DNA of 64,000 bases from contig NZ_JAMXOC010000007.1 in NCBI RefSeq assembly GCF_024721265.1, positions 1 to 64,000 of the forward strand. Direction: 5' to 3'. Within the stretch, counting starts at the first letter, position 1; every line of letters begins with the position of its first letter. The DNA comes from Ohessyouella blattaphilus (GTDB taxonomy: Bacteria; Bacillota; Clostridia; Lachnospirales; Lachnospiraceae). Below are positions 53,387 through 61,995 of this stretch, in pieces. The position numbers were made by a program, and so were the translations under genes. The notes below the pieces were generated by a model, which was not told the DNA's origin, did no database searches, and saw only the letters and a list, made by a program, of their open reading frames with translations.

Positions 53387-54304
53387 TTAACCTAACTGTG
53401 CGGCAACCTCTGCTGCAAAGTCATCTGATTTCTTTTCAAGGCCTTCACCGGTTTCGAAGCGAATAAACTTAGCAATTTTAATATTTGCATTGTTGTCTTT
53501 CGCTACTTTGTCGATGTATTGACCAACTGTCAAATCAGAATCTTGTACGTATACTTGATCCAATAAACATACTTCTTTCAACTGCTTATTCAAACGACCA
53601 ACAATCATCTTTTCGATGATATTATCTGGTTTGTTAGGATCTTCTTCTTTGGCTTGAGCTTTTAAGATTTCTGTCTCTTTATCGATGTATTCTTGAGATA
53701 CTTCATCTCTTGATACGTATACTGGGCTCATAGCTGCTACTTGCATAGCTACGTTGCGAAGAGCCGTTCTAATTTCATCGTTAACAACGTCTGTATCAGC
53801 ATCAACTAAAACACCGATTCTACCGCCACCGTGGATATAAGATACGATTGCTCCCTCAGAAACGACTTTTTCAAATCTTCTGATGTTGAGGTTCTCACCG
53901 ATTACGGCAATCTTAGCTGTTAAAGCTTCGCGAACCGTCTTTCCTGGTTCTGCTAGCCATTCTTCATCCATGAACGCTTCGATATCTGTACAACCAGTCT
54001 TCTTAGCTTGCTCAGCTACGGCTGCTACAAAATCCTTAAAGTCATCTGTCTGAGCTACGAAGTCTGTCTCTGAGTTTACTTCTACGATTGAAGCTAATTT
54101 ATCATTTTCTACGTGAGCACCAACCAAACCTTCGGCAGCAATTCTACCAGCTTTTTTCTCAGCTTTTGCTTGGCCGTGTTTTCTTAAGTACTCAATTGCT
54201 TCTTCCATATTTCCGTTTGTTTCATTTAACGCTTTCTTACAGTCCATCATTCCGGCGCCTGTAATTTCACGCAATTCTTTTACCATTGCTGCTGTAATAG
54301 CCAT
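53387..54304 (-). CDS. tsf: Elongation factor Ts
   Basis: 305 aa. N-terminal UBA-like domain and signature VKELREITGAGMMDCKKALNE, then core with VEVNSETDFVAQTDDF. It exchanges GDP for GTP on EF-Tu. It lies 30 bases after rpsB. Normal length. Confidence 0.98.
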   Translation of the reverse strand: MAITAAMVKELREITGAGMMDCKKALNETNGNMEEAIEYLRKHGQAKAEKKAGRIAAEGLVGAHVENDKLASIVEVNSETDFVAQTDDFKDFVAAVAEQAKKTGCTDIEAFMDEEWLAEPGKTVREALTAKIAVIGENLNIRRFEKVVSEGAIVSYIHGGGRIGVLVDADTDVVNDEIRTALRNVAMQVAAMSPVYVSRDEVSQEYIDKETEILKAQAKEEDPNKPDNIIEKMIVGRLNKQLKEVCLLDQVYVQDSDLTVGQYIDKVAKDNNANIKIAKFIRFETGEGLEKKSDDFAAEVAAQLG

Positions 54305-54334
54305 TTTATCTTCCTCCGTTTTATTTGATTTTAC

Positions 54335-55069
54335 TTACGCTTCTACTGTTTCTTCCACTTCTTCGTCTGCGTAATCGGCAGCGCTTTCGCCTTGATTAGC
54401 CTCGATAACAGCATCTGCCATCTTTGACACGATTAACTTAACCGCTCTGATTGCATCGTCATTACCTGGGATTACGTAATCAAGTTCTTCTGGGTCACAG
54501 TTTGTATCAGCGATTCCAATCAACGGAATACTTAAGTTATGCGCTTCTTGCACACAGATTTTTTCTTTCTTAGGATCTACTACGAAAATCGCATCTGGCA
54601 GCTTCTTCATGTCTTTGATTCCGCCTAAGTTCTTTTCAAGCTTATCCCATTCTTTTTTAAGGCCAATTACTTCTTTCTTAGGAAGTACGTCGAAAGTTCC
54701 GTCTTCAGACATTCTTTCGATTTCTTTTAATCTATCGATACGGCTCTTGATGGTCTTAAAGTTCGTAAGCATTCCACCTAACCATCTTTCATTTACGTAG
54801 TACATTCCACATCTCTCAGCTTCCGCTTTGATAGCGTCTTGTGCTTGCTTCTTCGTTCCTACGAAAAGGATGGTACCACCATCTGCAACAACGTCAGAAA
54901 TCGCGTTATACGCGTCATCAACCATACCTACAGACTTCTGTAAGTCGATGATGTAGATACCGTTTCTCTCTGTGTAAATATAAGGAGCCATTTTCGGGTT
55001 CCATCTTCTTGTTTGGTGTCCAAAGTGTACACCTGCTTCTAAAAGTTGTTTCATTGAAATAACACTCAT
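54335..55069 (-). CDS. rpsB: 30S ribosomal protein S2
   Basis: 244 aa from the ATG at 55069, chosen for GGAGGAATT upstream; the frame opens five codons earlier. Motifs: [29 protein letters not shown] and [13 protein letters not shown]. It has a leader of about 110 bases from the predicted start at 55180, which contains short stems and could carry S2 autoregulation, but I recognise no named motif. Confidence 0.98.
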   Translation of the reverse strand: MSVISMKQLLEAGVHFGHQTRRWNPKMAPYIYTERNGIYIIDLQKSVGMVDDAYNAISDVVADGGTILFVGTKKQAQDAIKAEAERCGMYYVNERWLGGMLTNFKTIKSRIDRLKEIERMSEDGTFDVLPKKEVIGLKKEWDKLEKNLGGIKDMKKLPDAIFVVDPKKEKICVQEAHNLSIPLIGIADTNCDPEELDYVIPGNDDAIRAVKLIVSKMADAVIEANQGESAADYADEEVEETVEA

Positions 55070-55186
55070 TGTTAATTCCTCCATTTGGTTTTTTCTTCCC
55101 CATGCATTCTACTGTAGAAAACCGGCTTTTTCTCAAGCTTCGGCACCCTTCTAAGCAACGCATAAGTGATTTTTTGCGACCTACAT

Positions 55187-55243
55187 ACAATACCACAAAA
55201 GACCTGCAAATGCAAGCCTTTTAGCCAACATCCGCAGGTCTTT
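55187..55243 (-). promoter_or_regulatory. Overlapping terminator (membrane protein gene) and rpsB promoter
   Basis: Perfect 10-bp arms AAAGACCTGC (55234-55243 on minus) and GCAGGTCTTT (55198-55207) end the upstream unit. TTGCAT (55210-55215), 17 bases, TATTGT (55187-55192) is the rpsB promoter; the -35 box lies in the hairpin loop. Confidence 0.7.
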
Positions 55244-55253
55244 AATTTTTTTC

Positions 55254-55670
55254 TTACTCCTCGCCTTTAGCCTGATAAACACCCCATAAATAGAGAAGTG
55301 GTAGAATCAAACCAATAAAGCTAGAAATGATGGTAACTCCGTCGATTCCTGTAGTCACTGCTAACTTAACAACCGATGCTAAATCGAGAACGATATAAGC
55401 GATAATTGAAAACATCGCTAGCTTATAGTTCTTACCTTGTATGCCTACGATACCAGCTAAGATACTAAGCGCTGATGATAAGAAAGCTAATACTAGGTTA
55501 AGTGGTGACAACGCCGCCTTTGACGCCTCGATAAGAGTTGGATCCACTCCTTGAACGCTTTCTAAGCCTTTCAAAGAGACTAGTCCCAATACTGTTGAGA
55601 TAATCCCAAACACCCCAAAGATAATCATCAGAATAGAGATTACCTTTACTAATTTTGTAACTTTAAACAT
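55254..55670 (-). CDS. Small membrane protein, four predicted helices
   Basis: 138 aa with hydrophobic segments at about 10-30, 50-75, 80-100 and 112-132. No catalytic motif. It follows the ABC permease gene after 29 bases, as the last gene of the efflux set. The family is not recognised. It could be an accessory of the transporter. Confidence 0.75.
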   Translation of the reverse strand: MFKVTKLVKVISILMIIFGVFGIISTVLGLVSLKGLESVQGVDPTLIEASKAALSPLNLVLAFLSSALSILAGIVGIQGKNYKLAMFSIIAYIVLDLASVVKLAVTTGIDGVTIISSFIGLILPLLYLWGVYQAKGEE

Positions 55671-55699
55671 TCCTTTTTCCTCCGTTACTTTTTATTATA

Positions 55700-56932
55700 T
55701 TATTGTCTTAACGCTTCTATCGGGCTAAGCTTTGCTGCTTTTCTAGCCGGATAAATGCCGAAAATAATACCTACGCCACATGAAAAGGCGGTTGCGATAA
55801 TAATCGCTCCTGGTGAAAGCTTAGATGAAAGCCCACCGATATTTAAGACGGAAATCAGCTTGGCGATCCCGGCCCCTGATAGGATACCGATTATCCCACC
55901 AATTCCCGAAATAATCGCCGATTCAAAGAGAAACTGAGCGACAATAGAGCGGGTCGTCGCTCCTAAAGACTTACGGATTCCGATTTCCCTAGTACGCTCC
56001 GTAACTGATACTAACATAATATTCATGACTCCGATACCCCCAACTAACAGAGATATCCCGGCAACAAAGGCGATAAACGCTGTTACCGTATCTAACATTG
56101 TCCCCATATAGCTCGTTAAATCAAGCCCCTGATCCTTCTTAAAGATATCATCTCCATCGCTAACGTGTCTAGCTGCTAATATTTGCATCGCTGCTTTTGC
56201 CACACCATTAGCGTTCTCACCTTCTGCTAAGTAGATACTAAGGGTAGAGTAGTTATTCACCGGTTCTCCCCAAAGCTCTGTGCCCGTATAGGGCATTTCT
56301 AGAGAAATCGGCATTTCCATGCCAAACATTTGGTTCACTTCCTTATTGGCAGCGATAACCTCATCGGTAACATCGCGAATACCAATAATCCGAACGGTGA
56401 CAATACGATTTTCCATAGTAATGTCTAAATCCATTCCTAATACATCGGTATTACCAAAAACGTAAAGTGCACTTTCCCGGTCGATAACTGCCACCGGACT
56501 GGCATTTGCCATATCGTCTTCGGTAAAATAGGTGCCGCTATACATTTCCTCCATGTTAGGATCGTACTGAGCATCCGGCGTGGCAAACGTAAGATACGCG
56601 TCAAAACTTCCTTTATTCGTCGTAGTGGTCCCCATCCCCTGAGACGTTGCCACCACTCCAGTCGTTCGTTTACCTAAACCGCTTTTTACAGCTAAGATAT
56701 CATCATCTGTCATAATCATCGGATTAGTTAACACTTCCGTATCCACTGATACCGACACGCTTTTTTCTTCGGTGGTAGCCATCACCTCGGACTTCACTCC
56801 ACTACCGATAGAAACTACTGTGATAACCGAGGAAATGCCAATAATAATACCTAGCATGGTTAAGAAGGAGCGCCCTTTATTGGACAAAATACTATAAAGA
56901 GCCATCTTGATATATTCGACTATCTGTCCCAT
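55700..56932 (-). CDS. MacB-like ABC transporter permease
   Basis: 410 aa. One N-terminal helix, a large extracellular MacB_PCD domain (about 45-270) and three C-terminal helices with the FtsX signature (TERTREIGIRKSLGATTRSI). Four-helix type VII ABC permeases of this kind work with a membrane fusion protein, here the 507-aa adaptor, and ATPase. Exported substrate unknown; antimicrobial peptides or lipoproteins are typical of the family. Confidence 0.93.
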   Translation of the reverse strand: MGQIVEYIKMALYSILSNKGRSFLTMLGIIIGISSVITVVSIGSGVKSEVMATTEEKSVSVSVDTEVLTNPMIMTDDDILAVKSGLGKRTTGVVATSQGMGTTTTNKGSFDAYLTFATPDAQYDPNMEEMYSGTYFTEDDMANASPVAVIDRESALYVFGNTDVLGMDLDITMENRIVTVRIIGIRDVTDEVIAANKEVNQMFGMEMPISLEMPYTGTELWGEPVNNYSTLSIYLAEGENANGVAKAAMQILAARHVSDGDDIFKKDQGLDLTSYMGTMLDTVTAFIAFVAGISLLVGGIGVMNIMLVSVTERTREIGIRKSLGATTRSIVAQFLFESAIISGIGGIIGILSGAGIAKLISVLNIGGLSSKLSPGAIIIATAFSCGVGIIFGIYPARKAAKLSPIEALRQ

Positions 56933-56941
56933 ACTGCCTCC

Positions 56942-58465
56942 CTACTGATCCTTTTCTACGGCTGTGGCTGACATGCCTTCCTTGACATCGGTGGTATCGT
57001 ATACTACCGAATCACCTTCTGCTAAGCCCTTTTTAATCTCAATTCGCGATCCAGAATTAATACCTGTTTCGACAGTCTGTTTTTTAATCGTCCCTTCTTC
57101 GATAATGTACACATAACTACCGCTTTTACTTTCATTTACCACTTCACTAGGAATATAAAGAGCGCTTTTCACATCATCAACAGTCACGGATACTTTTGCA
57201 GTAACACCAATGAATAATTCCCCATCAGGATTCTTAATCTTAAGCTTTGCGCCAATTGAAGATACGCCTTTTTCATTTGTCGTGGCAATCTTATTGACTT
57301 TAACCACTTCACCTTCATACTGATGTTTGCCAACGGTAACTACTGCCTTATTACCGATTACCAGCTTATCAAAATCATTAGCCGACACTTCTAGCTCAAC
57401 ACCTACCGATTGGTTATCAACTAGTGTAAACAGTGGGCTACCTTGGGTTGCCATATTCGTACCTTCAATATCCACCTTGGCAATCACGCCATCAAACTCA
57501 GCCTTAATACCTTCTCGGCCTTTTTGTAATAGCTCCTCTGTAGAAAGAGAGGCTAATTCAGCTAAATTCTCAGAAACCTGCATCCCGCCTAGCTCACCAC
57601 CAGTTAAACCATTCACCTCAGCCGGTGCCTTTGCCTCAAGATCGGCTAAGGATTGCTCAGCTGCACTCAGCTCTGAATACAGAGCAGCACTACCGTCACC
57701 CGAGGGAATTTGAGCTTCAAGTAATGTGATGCTATTTTGTAAATCCATATTCTCATTAGTCAATCTGGCAATCTCATTAGCTGCCTCGGTCGCATCTGGC
57801 TCAGCTCCATGCTTTTCCGTCACCTTTAAAGTTTCAATTTGCTTTAAATTGTCCTGTAACTTTTTTTTCAGTTCGTTCAATTTATCTCTATTTGGTTGGC
57901 TTGATTCTATCGCATTGTTTGCATTATTAATCTGATTCCGCAAGTCTGCAATCTTGTTTCTCAGACTTTGCTTTTGTTGTTCGACTTCTGCATTCTGCTT
58001 TGCCACTTCATTTGCTGATTTTGCTGCCTGCTCTAGAGTCGATTGATTGCTATAGGTCGTTTGTAGTCCCTGAAGCTGTGACTCTTGATTAGCTTTTTCC
58101 AAATCCTTTACGTCAAAAGAAACGAGCAAATCGCCCTTTTTCACAGTTTTGCCTACCTCTAATTTAGAATCACTTATAGGAGCATTCACCGGTGAATAGA
58201 AAACTTTCTGCTTATCGCTAACAACCGTTCCTGAAGTATCAAATGTCTCCTTGACCTCGCCACTTTTAACAGTAACAACTTCTACCGCACTGCCGCTATC
58301 CTTTTGCGAATTCCCGCCTAAGAAGCTTAACAGGACTAAAAACAATAATACTACACCGAGAATAGGAAAGATTAACCATTTGGGTAGTTTCTTTTTTCCT
58401 TTCCCCGACGTTCCTTGTTCCTCTTCCATAATATCTAGTTGCGATAACTCATCCTTTTTAACCAT
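56942..58465 (-). CDS. Membrane fusion (HlyD/RND-like) adaptor protein
   Basis: 507 aa. A cytoplasmic N-terminus, one membrane helix (about 30-50), barrel-sandwich/lipoyl halves (SPVNAPISDSKLEVGKTVKKGDLL near 95; AEFDGVIAKVDIEGTN near 325) split by a long coiled coil (about 120-270), and beta-barrel/MP domains to the end. In Gram-positive bacteria it works with MacB-type permeases. Its start overlaps the ATPase stop by 8 bases. Confidence 0.92.
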   Translation of the reverse strand: MVKKDELSQLDIMEEEQGTSGKGKKKLPKWLIFPILGVVLLFLVLLSFLGGNSQKDSGSAVEVVTVKSGEVKETFDTSGTVVSDKQKVFYSPVNAPISDSKLEVGKTVKKGDLLVSFDVKDLEKANQESQLQGLQTTYSNQSTLEQAAKSANEVAKQNAEVEQQKQSLRNKIADLRNQINNANNAIESSQPNRDKLNELKKKLQDNLKQIETLKVTEKHGAEPDATEAANEIARLTNENMDLQNSITLLEAQIPSGDGSAALYSELSAAEQSLADLEAKAPAEVNGLTGGELGGMQVSENLAELASLSTEELLQKGREGIKAEFDGVIAKVDIEGTNMATQGSPLFTLVDNQSVGVELEVSANDFDKLVIGNKAVVTVGKHQYEGEVVKVNKIATTNEKGVSSIGAKLKIKNPDGELFIGVTAKVSVTVDDVKSALYIPSEVVNESKSGSYVYIIEEGTIKKQTVETGINSGSRIEIKKGLAEGDSVVYDTTDVKEGMSATAVEKDQ

Positions 58466-59159
58466 CTATCTTCCCTCCATTAATATAGTCTTCTATAATC
58501 TTCCCATCCTTAAGGCGTATCACCCGGTTAACACGTTCCGCAATTTCATCGTCGTGGGTAATAATAATAACCGTCCGGCCAGCACTATGTAACTCGGTCA
58601 AAATCTCCATTATCTCTTCTGTCGTCTTACTATCAAGATTTCCAGTCGGTTCATCAGCTAAAATAACTGGCGGTTTTGCCGCAATTGCTCTCGCAATAGC
58701 CACACGCTGCTGTTGTCCACCTGACATCTCAGATGGCTTATGCTTAGCTCTTTTCTCAAGGCCCACAATCTTAAGCGACTGTTTGGCAATCCGACGTCTT
58801 GGAGCTCTTCCTAATCCCCGGTAAATCAGTGGTAATTCCACATTCGCCACCGCATCTAGATTGGCAATCAGATTAAAGCCTTGAAAAATAAACCCTATCT
58901 CCTGATTGCGAACTGCCGCTAAATCGTCGTCCTTCATCTTAGCCACATCTTTTCCGTGAAGAAAATAAGCGCCCTTGGTCGGCACATCAAGACAACCAAT
59001 CATGTTCATCAATGTTGACTTCCCTGATCCAGAATGACCGATAATCGCTACAAACTCTCCCTCATCGATCTTAAGGCTAACACCATCAAGGGCGCGCACC
59101 TCATCTTCACCAGGGTTATAAATTTTGTACATATTTTGAATGTTAATTAACTCTGCCAT
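58458..59159 (-). CDS. ABC transporter ATP-binding protein (MacB/LolD-type)
   Basis: 233 aa. Walker A GHSGSGKSTLM near 42, Q-loop FQGFNLI, signature MSGGQQQRVAIARAI, Walker B VILADEPTGNLD and H-loop ITHDD are intact. First gene of ATPase-adaptor-permease-small membrane protein. GAGGG precedes the ATG. Confidence 0.95.
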   Translation of the reverse strand: MAELINIQNMYKIYNPGEDEVRALDGVSLKIDEGEFVAIIGHSGSGKSTLMNMIGCLDVPTKGAYFLHGKDVAKMKDDDLAAVRNQEIGFIFQGFNLIANLDAVANVELPLIYRGLGRAPRRRIAKQSLKIVGLEKRAKHKPSEMSGGQQQRVAIARAIAAKPPVILADEPTGNLDSKTTEEIMEILTELHSAGRTVIIITHDDEIAERVNRVIRLKDGKIIEDYINGGKIDG

Positions 59160-59239
59160 ACCAACCCTCTAATCTGTATTATTTAAACAATACAATTATA
59201 TACTCTTCTGCTTCTATATGCAAGAAAAAAATGCAACAT

Positions 59240-59284
59240 AAAACGGACATAAGAGCATCTGTCTAAAGCCTTTATGTCCGCCTG
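59240..59284 (-). terminator. Terminator of the first NlpC/P60 gene
   Basis: Perfect 9-bp arms CGGACATAA and TTATGTCCG (59272-59280, 59244-59252), 19-base loop, followed on the minus strand by TTTTATG. Confidence 0.75.
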
Positions 59285-59305
59285 TATACAAAGGAGAAAA
59301 AAACG

Positions 59306-60535
59306 TTACCAATATCTTCTTACTCCTAATACCGTATTATAGTTAACTGGAGAAGTTCGCCGAATCCCTCCCTTTGGATATGGCTCTGGATGGGAGGCGT
59401 GAATCACCGTATTATTCCCAATATAGATTGCTACATGGTTGTGATAACAAATAACATCTCCTGGTTGCATCTGAGCGTAGGACACAGCCTTGCCACCAGT
59501 CAACAAGGTGGAGGTATGCCTTGTTGTAGATATCCCCAGTAAACGGTGAATCTGGTAGACGAATCCTGAGCAATCAATACCGTTCGTTAGACTATTCCCG
59601 CCATAGACATAAGGACCCCCTTCATACTGTAGCGCTGTAGAAGCGATCAGTTGTCCCATCGCCGTATTCCCACCAGGATTTGTGGTTGGTTGCTCCGGCG
59701 TTGGCGTTGGCGTCGGCGTCGGCGTCGGGGTCGGTGTTGGCGTTGGTGTTGGCGTTGGTGTTGGCGTTGGTGTTGGTGTTGGCGTTGGTGTTGGGGTTGG
59801 GGTCGGGGTCGTACTTACTTGGTTACCTGAACCACTATTTGTCGGTGGCGCCTGAGCCACTTGATTATCATTGCTAAAAACTGGCGTTTTATTCGTTGTC
59901 TCTACTAGCTCCGCCACCTTCTTAGTCGCTTCCTGCTGAGCGACCGCTAAAAGGGCATCAAAATTATCCACCTGAGACTGTAGCTGGGTCAGCTGTGACT
60001 GTAGCGTTTGCTCTTCAGCGTCCATTTTATCAAGAGTATATTCTAGCATTGATAACTCCGAGGCTAAGTTTTCCTGGGCTATTGCCACCTCTTCTCTCGC
60101 TTTCTTGAGATTTTCTAACATCTCTTTATCTTGCGCATACATTTGCCCAAACATATCAGCTTTATTGAGAAAGTCGCTCATATCCTTAGCACCAAGCCAT
60201 ACTTCTAAAAAACCGTAGTCGCCCTCTTCGTACTGGTACTTAATCCGCGACATCATGCTATCATACTGTTCGCTTTCCTTTTCTATGGCTAGCGTATGCT
60301 GAGCTTCTGCTTCCCGTGCTCGCCCCTTAGCATTTTCTAAATCCTGGTTTAATACCTCATAAGAAAACATTAAATCAAAGAGCTGCTTAGATATCTCCTC
60401 GCTCTGTGCCGCTGCTTCCTCTCGCTTGACACTAAGGTTTTCTGAATCTGTAGGAGTCGCTTTTACCACTGGTCCAATTAAAAAAACACTCATCACTATA
60501 GACGCAATGAGTGCCCGAATCAATCTTGCTTTCAT
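59306..60535 (-). CDS. NlpC/P60 peptidoglycan hydrolase with coiled coil and Thr-Pro repeat linker
   Basis: 409 aa from the ATG at 60535 (GAGGTG upstream; an in-frame GTG at 60547 is less likely). Signal peptide (about 1-26), a long coiled coil (about 30-215, CwlO/PcsB-like), a linker of about 19-20 Thr-Pro units (positions 59695-59812), and a C-terminal NlpC/P60 domain with catalytic Cys in GIDCSGFVYQI, His in CYHNHVAIYIG and a third polar residue in VIHASHP. It should cleave gamma-D-Glu-diamino acid bonds in wall peptides. It is paralogous to the gene just upstream. It has a hairpin in its leader. Confidence 0.93.
   Translation of the reverse strand: MKARLIRALIASIVMSVFLIGPVVKATPTDSENLSVKREEAAAQSEEISKQLFDLMFSYEVLNQDLENAKGRAREAEAQHTLAIEKESEQYDSMMSRIKYQYEEGDYGFLEVWLGAKDMSDFLNKADMFGQMYAQDKEMLENLKKAREEVAIAQENLASELSMLEYTLDKMDAEEQTLQSQLTQLQSQVDNFDALLAVAQQEATKKVAELVETTNKTPVFSNDNQVAQAPPTNSGSGNQVSTTPTPTPTPTPTPTPTPTPTPTPTPTPTPTPTPTPTPTPEQPTTNPGGNTAMGQLIASTALQYEGGPYVYGGNSLTNGIDCSGFVYQIHRLLGISTTRHTSTLLTGGKAVSYAQMQPGDVICYHNHVAIYIGNNTVIHASHPEPYPKGGIRRTSPVNYNTVLGVRRYW
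59695..59812. repeat. 6-bp tandem repeat tract encoding (Thr-Pro)n
   Basis: About 19-20 near-identical 6-base units (plus-strand type GGCGTT/GGTGTT/GGTCGG) encode the Thr-Pro linker. Third-base changes between units show age, but a tract of this sort is prone to length change by slippage. In-frame units of 6 change the linker length without shifting frame. Confidence 0.9.
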
Positions 60536-60557
60536 ATTCACACCCACCTCATTAATT

Positions 60558-60587
60558 ATTTATCACGTTACTCCCCACGTGATAAAT
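60558..60587. repeat. Perfect 11-bp inverted repeat in the leader of the first NlpC/P60 gene
   Basis: ATTTATCACGT (60558-60568) and ACGTGATAAAT (60577-60587) around an 8-base loop. On the minus strand the loop holds GGGGAGTA, and the hairpin sits 23 bases before the start codon. No T-run follows. It may be an mRNA-stabilising or regulatory hairpin. Confidence 0.75.
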
Positions 60588-60673
60588 TCAGCGTACAACA
60601 TTTGTCAGATAATTTCAAGCATTTTATAAAGTTTTTAGATTGTTCTTCCACCTTGTAAAGCTTTCAAAGACAA

Positions 60674-60700
60674 AAATAGGAGATGCTTTCGCATCTCCCA
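60674..60700 (-). terminator. Terminator of the second NlpC/P60 gene
   Basis: Perfect 8-bp stem GGAGATGC/GCATCTCC with a GAAA tetraloop on the minus strand (60679-60698), followed by TATTTTTG. Confidence 0.85.
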
Positions 60701-60716
60701 TCGTCATTTTTCCATT

Positions 60717-61793
60717 TTACCAGTAGCGAACGTAAATACTTGCCCGTACTGCACTGATACATACTACTTGTCCCGGAAGCGGCGCCTCAATCATCTGACC
60801 ACCACCGATATAAATCGCTACGTGACCTGGTGACCAAGCAATATCTCCTGGTTGCGGATCGCTTACCCATTGTCCACCGTCTCTTTGAGCTGTATCCACA
60901 CGACCAATGCTAATACCAGCCATTCGGTGACAGTACTGTGTAAGACCCGAACAGTCAAGTCCCACAAACGGCGTGGTTCCACCCCATACGTAAGGCACAC
61001 CTAGTTGAGTATAAGCCGTTGCTACAATTGTCTGTGCCGCAGCTGTATTTCCTTGGCCTTGGTAATCGCCTCCGGTATTACCACCGGTATTTCCACCCGT
61101 GTTGCCACCAGTATTTCCACCGGTATTACCACCTGGGTTTTGGTTTTGTGCTTCTTGCTCTGCCGCGATACGTGCTGCTTCTTCAGCAGCTCTTCTAGCT
61201 TCTACTGCTTCTTGTAAAGCCGCATCTACACTACTCACTTCGCTTTCAGCTGACGCAAGACTTACTTCTAAGTTCGCCTTTTCTTGTTCAAACTGAACTT
61301 GTGTCGCTTCAAGGCTAGCCATTTCTGTCTCTAAAGAGGCTTTCTTTTCAGTTACATCCTCTTTTGTCTTGATGTAATTATTAAGCTCTGCTCTATCTAC
61401 CGTATATAACTGATTATATAGCTCCACGCTATTAATCATATCGGTAATGCTTTGCGCTTCTAATATTTGCTGAACAACGCTTTCATTGCCGTTTTCATAC
61501 ATATACTTGATACGCTTCGCCATGTCTTCGTTTTGCTTTTCTTCCTTGGCTTTAGCTTCTTCCAAATCCGCTTCTGCTTGAATAACCTTCTCCCCAGTCT
61601 CTACAAGCTGCGCACTCAAATCATCAATCTTTCCAAGGGTTGCTTGCAAGGTTCCCTGCAAAGAATCAACCGCTGCCTGTTTCTCCGCTTTCTGTTGCTC
61701 TAACTCTTCAACTGACGGATCAGCAAGTACCGGTGATACCACTAAGGCACTGGCTAAAACAGTAACAGTTAATACACGAACCATCTTTTTCAT
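60717..61793 (-). CDS. NlpC/P60 peptidoglycan hydrolase with coiled coil and GGNT-repeat linker
   Basis: 358 aa from the ATG at 61793, where AGGTGG precedes a standard signal peptide (MKKMVRVLTVTVLASALVVS); the frame extends up to 61859 but that end lies almost at the transcription start. A coiled coil (about 25-205), a GGNTG repeat linker (encoded about 61068-61136) and an NlpC/P60 domain with Cys in GLDCSGLTQYC and His in WSPGHVAIYIG follow. CwlO-like layout. The promoter carries a WalR-like box, typical for this hydrolase class. Confidence 0.93.
   Translation of the reverse strand: MKKMVRVLTVTVLASALVVSPVLADPSVEELEQQKAEKQAAVDSLQGTLQATLGKIDDLSAQLVETGEKVIQAEADLEEAKAKEEKQNEDMAKRIKYMYENGNESVVQQILEAQSITDMINSVELYNQLYTVDRAELNNYIKTKEDVTEKKASLETEMASLEATQVQFEQEKANLEVSLASAESEVSSVDAALQEAVEARRAAEEAARIAAEQEAQNQNPGGNTGGNTGGNTGGNTGGNTGGDYQGQGNTAAAQTIVATAYTQLGVPYVWGGTTPFVGLDCSGLTQYCHRMAGISIGRVDTAQRDGGQWVSDPQPGDIAWSPGHVAIYIGGGQMIEAPLPGQVVCISAVRASIYVRYW
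61068..61136. repeat. 15-bp tandem repeats encoding (Gly-Gly-Asn-Thr-Gly)n linker
   Basis: About four to five 15-base units (plus strand ACCGGTATTACCACC type) encode GGNTG repeats joining coiled coil to hydrolase domain. They are in-frame, low-complexity, and not a CRISPR array. Confidence 0.85.
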
Positions 61794-61870
61794 TCTAAAC
61801 CACCTATTCATAGATTTTGTTTTCCCCTTTTTGTTCTTGTTTTTTTTAAAAACATTCACTAAACAAACTC

Positions 61871-61933
61871 ATTATAATCCATTAAAAGGCAAGATGCAAC
61901 CCCAATTTAACACTTTTGTAACATTTGGTTACA
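61871..61933 (-). promoter_or_regulatory. Promoter with WalR-like box upstream of the second NlpC/P60 gene
   Basis: TTGCAT (61894-61899), 17 bases, TATAAT (61871-61876) on the minus strand. Seven bases upstream (61907-61923) lies TGTTAC-N5-TGTTAA, matching the published WalR (YycF) consensus TGTWAH-N5-TGTWAH. An overlapping palindrome TGTAAC-N5-GTTACA covers 61917-61933. WalR controls CwlO-type hydrolases in other Firmicutes, so the site fits the gene. Confidence 0.7.
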
Positions 61934-61988
61934 GTTCAGCCATGCGAACCTATATGCCTTTTAGCGAAGTCGAGCTGCATGGCTGAAC
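61934..61988. terminator. Hairpin downstream of gltD
   Basis: Perfect 12-bp arms GTTCAGCCATGC (61934-61945) and GCATGGCTGAAC (61977-61988) with a 31-base loop, between the gltD stop and the next promoter. It lacks a T-run, so it may be a weak terminator or a 3' mRNA-protecting structure. Confidence 0.45.
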
Positions 61989-61995
61989 TCTCTAC

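Noticed and set aside
55085-55180. Known ribosomal-protein leader motif upstream of rpsB
   Set aside because: Short stems are visible, but I could not match them to a named leader family.
59680-59877. Plus-strand open frame rich in Ala-Leu-Val in the Thr-Pro tract
   Set aside because: Antisense shadow of the repeat tract; composition is an artefact of the 6-base repeat and no ribosome site is present.
61068-61136. CRISPR-like short tandem repeat
   Set aside because: The 15-base units have no spacers and lie in frame inside a coding linker.
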